A stretch of DNA of 10,384 nt from NCBI GenBank assembly GCA_028871595.1, contig JAGWMT010000096.1:1-10384 (forward strand). The letters run 5' to 3'. Source of the DNA: Elusimicrobiota bacterium (lineage in GTDB: Bacteria; Elusimicrobiota; Elusimicrobia; UBA1565; UBA9628). Positions 1 through 7,093 of the stretch are shown here, one piece after another. The stretch's first letter is position 1. Every line of letters begins with the position of its first letter. The notes beneath the pieces are model-generated. The model was not told the origin of the DNA. It did no database searches and saw only the letters and a program-made list of their open reading frames with translations. A program made the position numbers and the translations under genes.

Positions 1-644
1 GGGGCGTCGGAGGGATCGAACTCGAACACCGGCAGAAGTTCGACGGCCGTGACGCCGAGATCTTTCAGGTAGGGGATCTTGTCGATCACGCCGGCGAAGG
101 TTCCGCGCCGCCCCGGCGCGACGCCGGAATTGGGGTTCCGGGTAAAGCCCCCGACGTGCATCTCGTAGATCACCGTGCTTTCATAAGGGCGGTCGAGCGG
201 GCGGTCTCCCTCCCAGTCGTAGCCGCGGGCGTCCGCCACCACGCTTTTCAGCGCCGTCGCGGTGTTGTCTCCGGGCGCGCAGGCCGCCGCGCGCGAATAT
301 TTTCTCGGTCGCGCGATCGCCCGACCGTAAGGGTCGAAGAGGACCTTGTCGCCGTCGAAGCGAAGCCCCCGGCGCGGGTCGTTGGGACCGTGCGCCCGGT
401 AGGCGTACACCTGCCCCTCGGCGAGGCCCGCGACGTGGGCGTGCCAGTAGTGGTAGGTCCGGTGGTGGGGCGGCTCGAGGGCGATCGTTCGCGACGGCCG
501 TTCCGCGTCGGGTTCGTCGAACAGAAGCAGTTCGATCGCCCGGGCGTTCTTGGAGTACACCGAGAAATTCACGCCCGTCGCGTCCACCCGCGCCCCGAGG
601 GGAAAGCTGGCGCCGAGTTCGACGCCCGGGACCGGGGTCCTCAC
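1..644 (-). CDS. glgX: Glycogen debranching enzyme, GlgX/isoamylase type (N-terminal part)
   Basis: Hydrolyses alpha-1,6 branches of glycogen or limit dextrin in the cytoplasm. Only the first 214 codons are in the window; the 3' end lies beyond base 1. An N-terminal beta-sandwich (CBM48-like, about residues 8-110) includes [19 protein letters not shown] and the AYRAHGP..P..G.RFD block typical of the GlgX/TreX family. The GH13 barrel then begins with [12 protein letters not shown] (about 157-168) and [15 protein letters not shown] (about 197-211). The catalytic Asp/Glu/Asp lie outside the window, so activity cannot be judged. The GTG start at 644 is chosen because it overlaps the upstream stop as GTGA, which suggests translational coupling to the secreted protein gene before it. 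The family call is firm. The exact subtype (GlgX or TreX/isoamylase) is open. Confidence 0.9.
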   Translation of the reverse strand, partial: MRTPVPGVELGASFPLGARVDATGVNFSVYSKNARAIELLLFDEPDAERPSRTIALEPPHHRTYHYWHAHVAGLAEGQVYAYRAHGPNDPRRGLRFDGDKVLFDPYGRAIARPRKYSRAAACAPGDNTATALKSVVADARGYDWEGDRPLDRPYESTVIYEMHVGGFTRNPNSGVAPGRRGTFAGVIDKIPYLKDLGVTAVELLPVFEFDPSDA

Positions 645-1249
645 CGCGGGCCGGTCCCGTAGGACATGACGTCCAGGCAGTAAACGAACCGTCCGCCGGA
701 GGATGGAGCGCGGACCGCCACCCAGCCGGCGTCACCCTGCCGGAACAGGAACGCGTTCAAAACGGCGCGCGGCGTGGCCCCGTCCAAGGTGAACGCCAGC
801 GGCTTCAAAGCGGGCGCGGGTCCCGGATCGGCGCGGTGCGGGGAGGCGCAGAAGCCGGCGGGAGGACCGAACTCCGCGCGCAACGTCTCCAGGGATTCGC
901 GGAACGAGGAGCGTCCGAGCGCGCGGTCCAGGGGCGTGGAGGGGTCCGGCGCGTTCGGCGTGACGTAGAGAATCCCTTGTCGGAACCGCCAGCGGTGTCC
1001 GGGGTAGCGGCGGATGGCGCGGTTCATCGCCTCCGAGACCGTCGCGCCTTGCTCCCGGAACGCGCCGCGCGCGCCGGGCTCCCCCGCGGCGGCGAGGTCC
1101 AATTCGATCGCGCAGGGGATTCTTGCCGCCTTGCAGATCGCGTGAAATTCCAGGCCGGCGGGGACGGAGACGGTCACCACGTTCTGCGTGGGGCTGATCG
1201 CGAAGGCGGACGAGATCAGCAGGAGGGAAAGGGCCGTCGTCGGGAGCAT
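641..1249 (-). CDS. Small secreted protein with possible STN/secretin-like modules
   Basis: This 202-residue protein is not assigned to a named gene. Residues 1-17 form a signal peptide with little positive charge and a likely cleavage after SAFA. Two segments share a plan: a beta-strand, then an 'EA(M/L)N.AI' or 'RAVLNAFL' helix, then a strand with W. They lie at about 25-95 ([10 protein letters not shown]... [10 protein letters not shown]... [12 protein letters not shown]) and about 150-185 ([16 protein letters not shown]... GWVAV). This resembles the short STN/secretin N-terminal modules, but no homology search backs it. There are four cysteines ([17 protein letters not shown]), which could form disulfides in the periplasm. 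The stop overlaps the glgX start by 4 bases, so the two are co-transcribed, although the link between a secreted protein and glycogen debranching is unclear. The ATG at 1249 lacks a Shine-Dalgarno, and a TAAAAT lies 6 bases upstream. Confidence 0.72.
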   Translation of the reverse strand: MLPTTALSLLLISSAFAISPTQNVVTVSVPAGLEFHAICKAARIPCAIELDLAAAGEPGARGAFREQGATVSEAMNRAIRRYPGHRWRFRQGILYVTPNAPDPSTPLDRALGRSSFRESLETLRAEFGPPAGFCASPHRADPGPAPALKPLAFTLDGATPRAVLNAFLFRQGDAGWVAVRAPSSGGRFVYCLDVMSYGTGPR

Positions 1250-1255
1250 ATGGCG

Positions 1256-1261
1256 ATTTTA
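1256..1261 (-). promoter_or_regulatory. -10-like element before the secreted protein gene
   Basis: TAAAAT (5 of 6 to TATAAT) is separated from the ATG at 1249 by 6 bases, so transcription would start at or within a base or two of the start codon. No good -35 box is visible about 17 bases further upstream. Confidence 0.45.
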
Positions 1262-1292
1262 GGATATCAGCGGCCCATCGAGGGTAAGCCAC

Positions 1293-1321
1293 TTGCGCGG
1301 GGCGCGATTGACGACTACACT
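1293..1321 (+). promoter_or_regulatory. Promoter of the DUF1801 gene
   Basis: TTGCGC (1293-1298) and TACACT (1316-1321) are spaced by 17 bases. The -10 box ends 5 bases before the GTG at 1327, leaving room for essentially no leader. No purine-rich Shine-Dalgarno precedes the GTG. Confidence 0.5.
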
Positions 1322-1326
1322 CCCGC

Positions 1327-1689
1327 GTGGCGCAATCGATCCAGGGATATCTGCACGGTTTGCCGAGCGAGCAAAAGCGGATCGCGGCCGCCCTGATGGC
1401 CTTGATCCGCCAGGCCGCGCCGTCGGCTTCGGCGGCGGTGACGGGGGACCTGATCGTTTTCGATCTCAAAGGGCCGGTTTGCTTCATCCGCAGCGAGCCG
1501 GCCTGCGTCGTCTTCGGATTTTGTCGCGGCGCGGAACTGGATTCGGCGAAGGGCCGCCTGGAAGCGGACGGCGCCGGGGCGGCGCGGATCCGGCTGGTCG
1601 CCGAAGGCGACGTGCGCAAGGGGCCGTTCCTGGTCTGGATCAAGGAAGCGTTCCGGCTCAACGTCTCGCGGCCGTTGCCGAAAAGATGA
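1327..1689 (+). CDS. DUF1801 (YdhG-like) domain protein
   Basis: This is a 120-residue single-domain cytoplasmic protein. It starts with the typical helix IQGYLHGLPSEQKRI and ALMALIRQAAP, then strands GDLIVFDLKGPVCFI. The recognisable block VFGFCRGAELDSAKGRLEADG (about 62-82) corresponds to the 'GFwrGa.L.d..grLEg.Gk' signature of DUF1801, and the protein ends in the helix VWIKEAFRLN. The length is normal for the family, whose biochemical role is not established. The GTG start at 1327 is used because it begins the conserved helix and lies just downstream of a good promoter; no other start between promoter and domain is better. The OMP gene follows after 26 AT-rich bases carrying their own -10-like sequence, so the two may be transcribed separately. 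Confidence 0.82.
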   Translation: MAQSIQGYLHGLPSEQKRIAAALMALIRQAAPSASAAVTGDLIVFDLKGPVCFIRSEPACVVFGFCRGAELDSAKGRLEADGAGAARIRLVAEGDVRKGPFLVWIKEAFRLNVSRPLPKR

Positions 1690-1700
1690 CAATTATTTAA

Positions 1701-1706
1701 TAAATT
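1701..1706 (+). promoter_or_regulatory. -10-like element before the OMP gene
   Basis: TAAATT sits in a sharply AT-rich stretch (1681-1710) within otherwise GC-rich DNA, and 9 bases separate it from the ATG at 1716. The bases before the ATG are ACCCCC, the opposite of a Shine-Dalgarno. ATTATC at 1704-1709 is an alternative hexamer. A -35 at the right spacing is not obvious. Confidence 0.4.
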
Positions 1707-1715
1707 ATCACCCCC

Positions 1716-2510
1716 ATGAAAAACAAATTGCGCCCCTCGCGCTGGTTGCTGTCGGCCGGACTCCTGCTCCTCGCCGGCCTGCCGGCGCGCGCAACGGATG
1801 ATGGCGTCACCCAGGTGGATTCCGGCCCCCAATTCGCTCGCTGGGAACACGGCCGCTGGGAGTTTGGCCTGGACCTGGGCATGATTTATCCCACGAAGGC
1901 GACGACCTTCAGCCACGTGATCGACAACCAGCGCGCCTACGATTTGCTCGTGGCCGAATCCGTCGGCGACGAGGTCGGCGAGGGCTGGGTGGCGCCGCCT
2001 CTTCCCGGGAGCTCCGTGATCTCCGGTAAGATGAACCAACTGCCGGACGTGGGCGTCCACGTTTACTATCGCAGGAATTCTTGGCTCTCCTACGGGCTGG
2101 ACGGCGGTTACGGAGTGCGTTCCTCGCTGCGCGTGCAGAATAGAGGCATCTACATGGCCAGCAATTTTCTGACCTTGTCGTATTTGGGGAACATCATCCA
2201 TCTCTCGGCGCCGTTGAAGCTGGGTCCGGCGTTCGGGCCTTTCCGGCCTTACGTTCTCATCGGTCCGGGGGCGTACCTGGTCCAAGAGCGCGCGTCGATC
2301 ATCTTCAACGATGCCGACGATCCGCAACTGAAGCCTTTGGAAATCGTCCGCCGCAACGCGGTCTATGCGGGGATTCATTCCGGCGTCGGCTTCGAGTGGC
2401 GCGCGGAACGCGGCTTGGTCGGCCTGGACGTTTCGTACCATAAGGTGTTCGCGGGCGGCGTCGGGGCGGACTTCATCGAGCCGAAGCTCCGCTTCGCGGT
2501 TCTTTTCTGA
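1716..2510 (+). CDS. Outer-membrane beta-barrel protein
   Basis: This is a 264-residue protein predicted to sit in the outer membrane. A signal peptide (residues 1-26: basic MKNKLRPSR, then LLSAGLLLLAGLP, cleavage after ARA) precedes alternating hydrophobic/polar strands such as WEFGLDLGMIY, DVGVHVYYRR, YGLDGGYGVR, LGPAFGPFRPYVLIGPGAYL, AGIHSGVGFEWR and VGLDVSYHKVF. The chain ends in LRFAVLF with a terminal Phe, the usual BAM recognition signature of outer-membrane proteins. Length and strand pattern fit a small barrel of OmpW/OmpA-transmembrane size, probably 8-10 strands, but no specific family is recognised. Only 7 bases separate its stop from the RNB gene, so the two are probably co-transcribed. 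Codon composition matches its neighbours. Confidence 0.82.
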   Translation: MKNKLRPSRWLLSAGLLLLAGLPARATDDGVTQVDSGPQFARWEHGRWEFGLDLGMIYPTKATTFSHVIDNQRAYDLLVAESVGDEVGEGWVAPPLPGSSVISGKMNQLPDVGVHVYYRRNSWLSYGLDGGYGVRSSLRVQNRGIYMASNFLTLSYLGNIIHLSAPLKLGPAFGPFRPYVLIGPGAYLVQERASIIFNDADDPQLKPLEIVRRNAVYAGIHSGVGFEWRAERGLVGLDVSYHKVFAGGVGADFIEPKLRFAVLF

Positions 2511-2517
2511 GCGGCCA

Positions 2518-3960
2518 ATGACCAATGCCGAGTCGGCCCAGCTGGCGGAGGTCGCCGAACGCGCGATGACCCAAGGGGGCTTCATCCCGCATCCGCCGGA
2601 GAAGGCGCTGGCTGAGGCGCAGGCTTCCCGGCCCGTCGCGGATGCGGCCGGGACGCGCGACCTGACCGCGCTTCCGTGGACCTCCATCGACAATCCCGAA
2701 TCCCGGGACCTTGATCAGATCGAGGCCGTGGAGAAGGCGGACGGCGGCATCAGACTTTACGTCGGCATCGCCGACGTCGAGCATCGCGTTCCGTACGGCG
2801 GGGCCAACGACCAGTTCGCCGCTCACAACACCGTGACCGTGTACACCGGCGTGCGCACCTTCCCCATGCTTCCGGAACGGTTCTCCTTTGATCTGACGTC
2901 GCTGGTGGCCGGCCAATCAAGGCTCACCGTGGTCGTGGAGACCTTGATCGCGCCGGACGGCCGGGTCCAATCGGGAGCCGTCTATCCGGCCATGACGGTC
3001 AACAAAGCCAAATTGGCCTATCCTTCCGTTTCGGATTGGTTGGACGGAAAAGCGCCGCCTCCTCCGGGACTGGAAGGGCGCCCCGACCTGCAGGACCAGG
3101 TCCGTCTCCAGGACGCGCTGGCCAAGTCTTTGGCCTCCTCGCGCAAGCGCTTGGGGGCGTTGGACATCGAGACGAAGGAGGTGCAGGCGGTCACCGGCGC
3201 GGACGGGATGGTCTCCGCCCTGGTTCCGCACGCGCAGACGCGCGCGGGCGATATCATCGAGGAGTTGATGATCGCCTCGAACACCGCGCTGGCCAAGGAG
3301 CTGGACGCGCGGGGACAAGTTTCGATCCGCCGCGTCGTCAAGGAACCCGAGCGTTGGGCGAAGATCGTCGCCTATGCCGCGGGCTTCCACGCCGCGCTTC
3401 CGGCGGAGCCCAGCGCGCTGGAGTTGTCGCGCTTCACCGACAGGATGCGGCGCGAGAAGCCGGAACGCTTCTCCGAGATCTCCCTGGCGCTCGTGAAATT
3501 GATCGGCCGCGGCGAGTACGAGGCGCACCGCCCCGGCGACGAGGAGACCGGGCATTTCGGCTTGGCCGCCGAGGCGTACGCCCATTCCACCGCTCCGAAC
3601 CGCCGCTACGTGGATTTGGTGGCCCAACGGCTGGTCAAACGGACGCGCGATTATTCATTCGAGGAGTTGTCCGCCGTCGCGCGCCGCTGCACCGACCAGG
3701 AGGTCGCGGCGAAGAAGGTGGAGCGTCAAGTCCAAAAGTCCATCGGAGCGATGCTGCTCAAGCACCGGATCGGCGAGACGTTCTCCGGCGTCGTGACGGG
3801 CGCCGGCCCGAAGGGGACCTACGCCCGGATCTTCGCGGTGCCCGTCGAAGGTCGGATCTGCGCGGGCGAGAAAGGGCTGAAGGTCGGCGACCCGGTGCGG
3901 GTCCGTCTCGATGACGTGCGCGTCGAGAAGGGCTACATCGACTTCACCGTCGCGTCCTAG
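2518..3960 (+). CDS. RNB-domain (RNase II/R-type) exoribonuclease
   Basis: This is a 480-residue cytoplasmic 3'-5' exoribonuclease candidate. The RNB domain spans about residues 50-400. The metal-site motif is IDNPESRDLDQ (D58, D64, D66), where RNase II/R usually reads DxxxxxDxDD, so the fourth Asp is Gln67. The second signature, HSTAPNRRYVDLV (356-368), matches the 'h.TSPiRRY.Dl' motif with the catalytic arginine. An S1-like OB domain closes the protein (about 419-480, ETFSGVVTGAGPKGTYAR... VRVRLDDVRV). The N-terminal cold-shock domains of RNase II and RNase R are missing, leaving about 50 residues, which fits the short RNB subfamily better than true Rnr. The reading frame is open back to 2365, but ATG 2518, 7 bases after the OMP stop, gives the natural domain start. 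It probably depends on the OMP promoter. Confidence 0.9.
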   Translation: MTNAESAQLAEVAERAMTQGGFIPHPPEKALAEAQASRPVADAAGTRDLTALPWTSIDNPESRDLDQIEAVEKADGGIRLYVGIADVEHRVPYGGANDQFAAHNTVTVYTGVRTFPMLPERFSFDLTSLVAGQSRLTVVVETLIAPDGRVQSGAVYPAMTVNKAKLAYPSVSDWLDGKAPPPPGLEGRPDLQDQVRLQDALAKSLASSRKRLGALDIETKEVQAVTGADGMVSALVPHAQTRAGDIIEELMIASNTALAKELDARGQVSIRRVVKEPERWAKIVAYAAGFHAALPAEPSALELSRFTDRMRREKPERFSEISLALVKLIGRGEYEAHRPGDEETGHFGLAAEAYAHSTAPNRRYVDLVAQRLVKRTRDYSFEELSAVARRCTDQEVAAKKVERQVQKSIGAMLLKHRIGETFSGVVTGAGPKGTYARIFAVPVEGRICAGEKGLKVGDPVRVRLDDVRVEKGYIDFTVAS

Positions 3961-5804
3961 GCGCCCGGACGCGGGGCGGGGCGCCGCGCGCGGCGCCCCT
4001 CGGAGAATGCCACGAAGGTCAGCGCCAGGCGCGCGGCCATCGCGTTGATGGGCATGATGTTCAACCGCATGATCGGGCGCAGGAAGGACAAACGCCCCAC
4101 CAGGTCGCGGTTCAAGGCGTCCACCATAAGTCCCCGGGATCTGGGGCTGCCGCGGCGCAGGGTTTCGAAGGCGATCTCTCGAGCGTCGGCGTCGCCTTGA
4201 AGGCTGCGCTGGGTGACGAGGGACGTCTTGAGAAGCTCGTCGTTAACGCCGTCGAGGAGGTCCCCGGTCGTGACCTCGGGGGCGTCCAACCGACGCGCGG
4301 CGTGCACGGCGCCGAAGAGCGTGTCCGTCAGCAGCGGGATCGCGCGGCTCGTGTCGGCGAAGGCGGGGGCGACCGATTCCAGTTCCCCGGCGCGTTCGAG
4401 CTTGAGGTGACGGTAGACGTCCTCGATCAGCGCGCGCTTCTCCTTCGGGGCGCGCATCGCGAGACGGTCCGAATAGACCTTGAGGTTCTCCTCGTTCCAC
4501 GGGACGCGCGTCATGACGAACGGGCGCCCTAGGCCCACCGCGGCGCTCATCGCCCCGTCGCCGGCCAGAAGGGGCGGCGGGCGCGAGTAGGCCATCAGGC
4601 CGACGAAGAGGCGGTGCGGGAGGGTGCCGGTCTTCAGGATATAGATGGTCCCCGGTTGGGTGATCTCCGGGATCGGAACGTCGCCGTCGAAGACGACGAC
4701 GCGGCGGCGCAACTGCTCGTTCTTGATGTCCCTGATGTCGAAAGCGGAGGGCGTCACGATGAGCAGGCTGCCGCGTTCCTTCACCGCGCGCGCGGCCAGT
4801 CCGCTCACGTAGCGTTCGAACTGCGGCTTCACCTCCGCCATGCCGATCCCGTACGCCAATCCGACCTCGACGCCCGAGAGAACCTCCTTCTTGAGCACCG
4901 CGGCGATCGCGGCCGATCCCTTGACGTCGGCCGCCTCGGCCGCTTCCAGAGTGAAGGAGCGGATGTCCTCGCGCGATCGGCCGCGCAAGGCTCGCGCGAC
5001 CGGGTCGGCGTAGATTCCGGAGTCTTTCTTGGCCAAGCCGGCGGGGCTCAACTCCAGGCGTTTGCCGCCGACCAGCATGGTGGCCGGGCCCTTCGCCGCG
5101 GATTCGGTGTTGCCGAACACCGTCTGGGTCAAGATCACGCCGCGGGCCTTCACCGGGATATGGCCCTGACGGTCGAATTCCCCGTCGTGCGCGGCCAGGT
5201 TCATCAGGACGTCCGCGGGGGCGTGCTGGGCGGGCAAAGTGGCCTCGACGACGCGGGCGCCGCCGTCGAAGAGGGCTCCTCCGTCCCCGACTTCATGGCC
5301 GGCCAAGCGCGAAAGAATGCGCCGCTCGATCTCTCCCGCGACGAAGGTCACGGCGGGAACAATGGCGTCGTCGCGTCCGCGCGTCCGGGAGAAGAGGTCG
5401 TAGGCCGTCAGGTACGCGGCGGCCACGTCCCCGTTGCCTCCGCGGCTGCCGCGCACGTCGAAGACGATGTGCGGGGCCGCCTGCGGCGGCGCGGCGCGCG
5501 CCGGGGACGGCGCCGGCGCCGGCAGAATCGCAAGCGGGAGACCGCTCGCCGCGGCGGCCGCCGGGGCCGGTTGGCCGACGGCCGCCGGGGGGAGCGGGGC
5601 CATCTGCGACAACGGCGCCGAAAGCGCCGGCGCGGCTGGAGCGAACTGACCCGGGCTGACGGCCGCGCCGCCGGAGGCCGAGGCGCCGGAGCCGCCGCTG
5701 CCTTCCGGCGTGACGAGGATATCCGGGACCGAGGTCACGCCCGCGGCGGCTCCGGACGCGGCGAGGATCAGGGCGAAAAGGGCCGGCGGAATTCGCGAGC
5801 GCAT
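3957..5804 (-). CDS. Large secreted protein, possible GT-B-like fold, function unknown
   Basis: This 615-residue protein is not recognised. A signal peptide (1-21, MRSRIPPALFALILAASGAAA) is followed by a low-complexity Gly/Ala/Ser/Pro region to about residue 110. A globular part opens with IVFDVRGSRGGNGDVAAAYL (about 113-132), a strand then a glycine-rich loop like the first half of a Rossmann fold. A second set of strands (SLLIVTPSAFDI, RRVVVFDGDVPIP, TIYILKTG) leads to LLAGDGAMSAAVGLGRPFVMT (about 412-432). That last pattern recalls the donor-site loop of GT-B glycosyltransferases and epimerases, though the resemblance is by eye only. The C-terminal 130 residues are helical. The frame is open to 5867, but Met at 5804 begins the signal peptide and lies just behind a strong promoter. 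The 3' end shares CTAG with the convergent RNB gene. Confidence 0.72.
   Translation of the reverse strand: MRSRIPPALFALILAASGAAAGVTSVPDILVTPEGSGGSGASASGGAAVSPGQFAPAAPALSAPLSQMAPLPPAAVGQPAPAAAAASGLPLAILPAPAPSPARAAPPQAAPHIVFDVRGSRGGNGDVAAAYLTAYDLFSRTRGRDDAIVPAVTFVAGEIERRILSRLAGHEVGDGGALFDGGARVVEATLPAQHAPADVLMNLAAHDGEFDRQGHIPVKARGVILTQTVFGNTESAAKGPATMLVGGKRLELSPAGLAKKDSGIYADPVARALRGRSREDIRSFTLEAAEAADVKGSAAIAAVLKKEVLSGVEVGLAYGIGMAEVKPQFERYVSGLAARAVKERGSLLIVTPSAFDIRDIKNEQLRRRVVVFDGDVPIPEITQPGTIYILKTGTLPHRLFVGLMAYSRPPPLLAGDGAMSAAVGLGRPFVMTRVPWNEENLKVYSDRLAMRAPKEKRALIEDVYRHLKLERAGELESVAPAFADTSRAIPLLTDTLFGAVHAARRLDAPEVTTGDLLDGVNDELLKTSLVTQRSLQGDADAREIAFETLRRGSPRSRGLMVDALNRDLVGRLSFLRPIMRLNIMPINAMAARLALTFVAFSEGRRARRPAPRPGA
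3978..3999. repeat. Perfect 22-base GC-only palindrome
   Basis: The arm GGGGCGCCGCG is followed immediately by its reverse complement, with no spacer. It begins 18 bases past the RNB stop and lies inside the last codons of the opposing secreted-protein gene, encoding part of its Arg/Pro/Ala tail. As RNA it could fold into a stable hairpin and slow or end transcription from the RNB side, but there is no T tract. Confidence 0.6.
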
Positions 5805-5812
5805 CTCCCCGA

Positions 5813-5840
5813 AGTATAACCGCCATCGGCGGAATTTCAA
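5813..5840 (-). promoter_or_regulatory. Promoter of the large secreted protein gene
   Basis: On the minus strand, TTGAAA (5840-5835) and TATACT (5818-5813) are spaced by 16 bases, one of the best promoters in the window. The -10 box ends 8 bases before the ATG at 5804, leaving at most about two leader bases. GGGGAG directly touches the ATG and is too close to act as a Shine-Dalgarno. Confidence 0.65.
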
Positions 5841-5914
5841 GATGGAAATCCTTCCCCGAGGACCCACGGACCGTCTAGGACGAAGGCCCCTCCCTGACGA
5901 GCGCCATCCGGAGG

Positions 5915-5920
5915 CATACT
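5915..5920 (+). promoter_or_regulatory. -10-like element before the metalloprotease gene
   Basis: CATACT is followed by 6 bases (GACGTC) and ATG 5927. CTGACG at 5894-5899 could be a -35, but the spacing of 15 is short. Spacing and architecture copy those of the tetR promoter (CATAAT, 6 bases, ATG). Confidence 0.45.
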
Positions 5921-5926
5921 GACGTC

Positions 5927-7093
5927 ATGAGGCGCATCCTCCTTATCGTCGTCGTCGCGGCCCTCGCCGCCGTTCCCTCCGGCGCGGCGCTGCTGGAATT
6001 GGCCGCGCCCGAAGCCGTTCCCGCCTCCCCGTCGGCCATGGCGGCCGCGGGAGTCTTCGCCGCCTCGCTGTCCGCGGCGCCGGCGGGCTTCCCCGCCGCG
6101 CTGGCGGCCGCCGTCCCGGCGCCCGCCCCGCTTTCTTCGCCCGCGATTCTCGCCGCCCTCTCCCCGGTCGCCCCGGCTCTGCCGCCGGCCCCTGCTCCGG
6201 CGCGCCGCGCCGACGCCCGGCCGACGTTATTGCGGACGGCGACGGCTCCCCTTCCCGATCTGAGCGGCCTGGGCGAAGGGGACTCGTCGGCCGCGGCCGC
6301 GGCGGATTTCGAGCGCCGCGCGCAATTGGACGGAGACGCGGCCGCTCCGGCGTCCGTGCCCGCGCCGAGCGAGAGCTCTTGGTCGCGCTTCCGCGCGCGT
6401 CTGGCCGGACGTCCGGCGGCCGCCGAGCGGGCAATGGCGGAGACCGTCATTCCTCGTTGGATGGAGACGGAGCTTCCCGTCGCTTCGGGAAAACTGGGCC
6501 AGGAACTGACGGACGGGCAGAAGTCCTCGATCCTGAAGCGGAGCAAGGTCTGGGTTTACGCCTGGCATTCGGGCTGGACCTACGAAATCTCCGGCGGCCT
6601 GCCCGACGGCCACTACGATCCGAAGTTCGGCATCCGCGTCATGCTCAAGAACAATTGGCGCCGGCTCAAGGACCCCGAGAACCATTTCCGCGTGCTGTAC
6701 GCCCACGAGTACACGCATTGGCTTCAGGAAGAGGGAAAGGTCACGCGCCGGATGGGAGGCGAGATTCCGGCCGTGGCCGCGGAACTTCTCCGCGCGATGG
6801 AACTGGTCGGCTGGGAGGGGATGAAGGCCGGCCGGATCGGCTTCATCGCCGAAGGCACCTTGGGCGCGTTCGAGGACGGCCGCCGCTGGGCGCGGGGGGA
6901 CATGGCCGACGCGACCGCGTTGATGTTCCGCGGCGTTCTGGGCGGGGCCGCTTACGAGGTCGGCGTCCAGGCCGGGCGGCCGGAGGCGGCGTGGGAGTTC
7001 CTGAACCTGGTGATCGCGGAGAAGGGCGGCATGAAGCCGCGCGAGGCGCGGGCCTTCGTGCTCAGCGGCGCGACGCGAGCTGCGGAGCGATAA
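5927..7093 (+). CDS. Secreted HExxH metalloprotease-like protein
   Basis: This 388-residue protein is predicted to be exported: MRR then ILLIVVVAALAAVPSGA is a signal peptide. An Ala/Pro-rich low-complexity stretch follows to about residue 100, a charged linker to about 170, and a globular domain of about 210 residues. The domain holds AHEYTHWLQEEG, i.e. HEYTH at 260-264, the HExxH zinc site of gluzincin/metzincin-like peptidases, flanked by VLYA as usual. Glu309 (IAEGTLG) or Glu316 (FEDG) could be the third zinc ligand in a gluzincin arrangement, which is inference. GVRVMLKNN-like strands (FGIRVMLKNNW) precede the helix, as expected of the edge strand. No named family was recognised. The gene is divergent from the large secreted protein (122 bases between starts) and converges with the membrane protein gene, with a 32-base overlap. 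Confidence 0.78.
   Translation: MRRILLIVVVAALAAVPSGAALLELAAPEAVPASPSAMAAAGVFAASLSAAPAGFPAALAAAVPAPAPLSSPAILAALSPVAPALPPAPAPARRADARPTLLRTATAPLPDLSGLGEGDSSAAAAADFERRAQLDGDAAAPASVPAPSESSWSRFRARLAGRPAAAERAMAETVIPRWMETELPVASGKLGQELTDGQKSSILKRSKVWVYAWHSGWTYEISGGLPDGHYDPKFGIRVMLKNNWRRLKDPENHFRVLYAHEYTHWLQEEGKVTRRMGGEIPAVAAELLRAMELVGWEGMKAGRIGFIAEGTLGAFEDGRRWARGDMADATALMFRGVLGGAAYEVGVQAGRPEAAWEFLNLVIAEKGGMKPREARAFVLSGATRAAER

Noticed and set aside
2365..2517. 51-codon N-terminal extension of the RNB protein
   Set aside because: It would overlap 146 bases of the OMP gene and adds Ser/Arg-rich residues with no RNB similarity. ATG 2518 fits the gene spacing.
732..2693. 653-codon minus-strand open frame
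   Set aside because: It lies antisense to the DUF1801, OMP and RNB genes and overlaps the secreted protein gene. The translation is Arg/Pro-rich with no domain, as expected of GC-rich shadow frames.
5480..5660. Repetitive GC-rich DNA looking like a tandem repeat
   Set aside because: It encodes the Ala/Pro/Gly linker of the secreted protein. There is no regular repeat unit, only low-complexity codons.
4614..5819. 401-codon plus-strand open frame opposite the large secreted protein
   Set aside because: The composition is a Gly/Arg shadow without motifs, while the minus strand carries a promoter, signal peptide and sensible fold.
5805..5867. 21-codon N-terminal extension of the large secreted protein
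   Set aside because: It would place basic residues before the signal peptide and put the start upstream of the TTGAAA/TATACT promoter.
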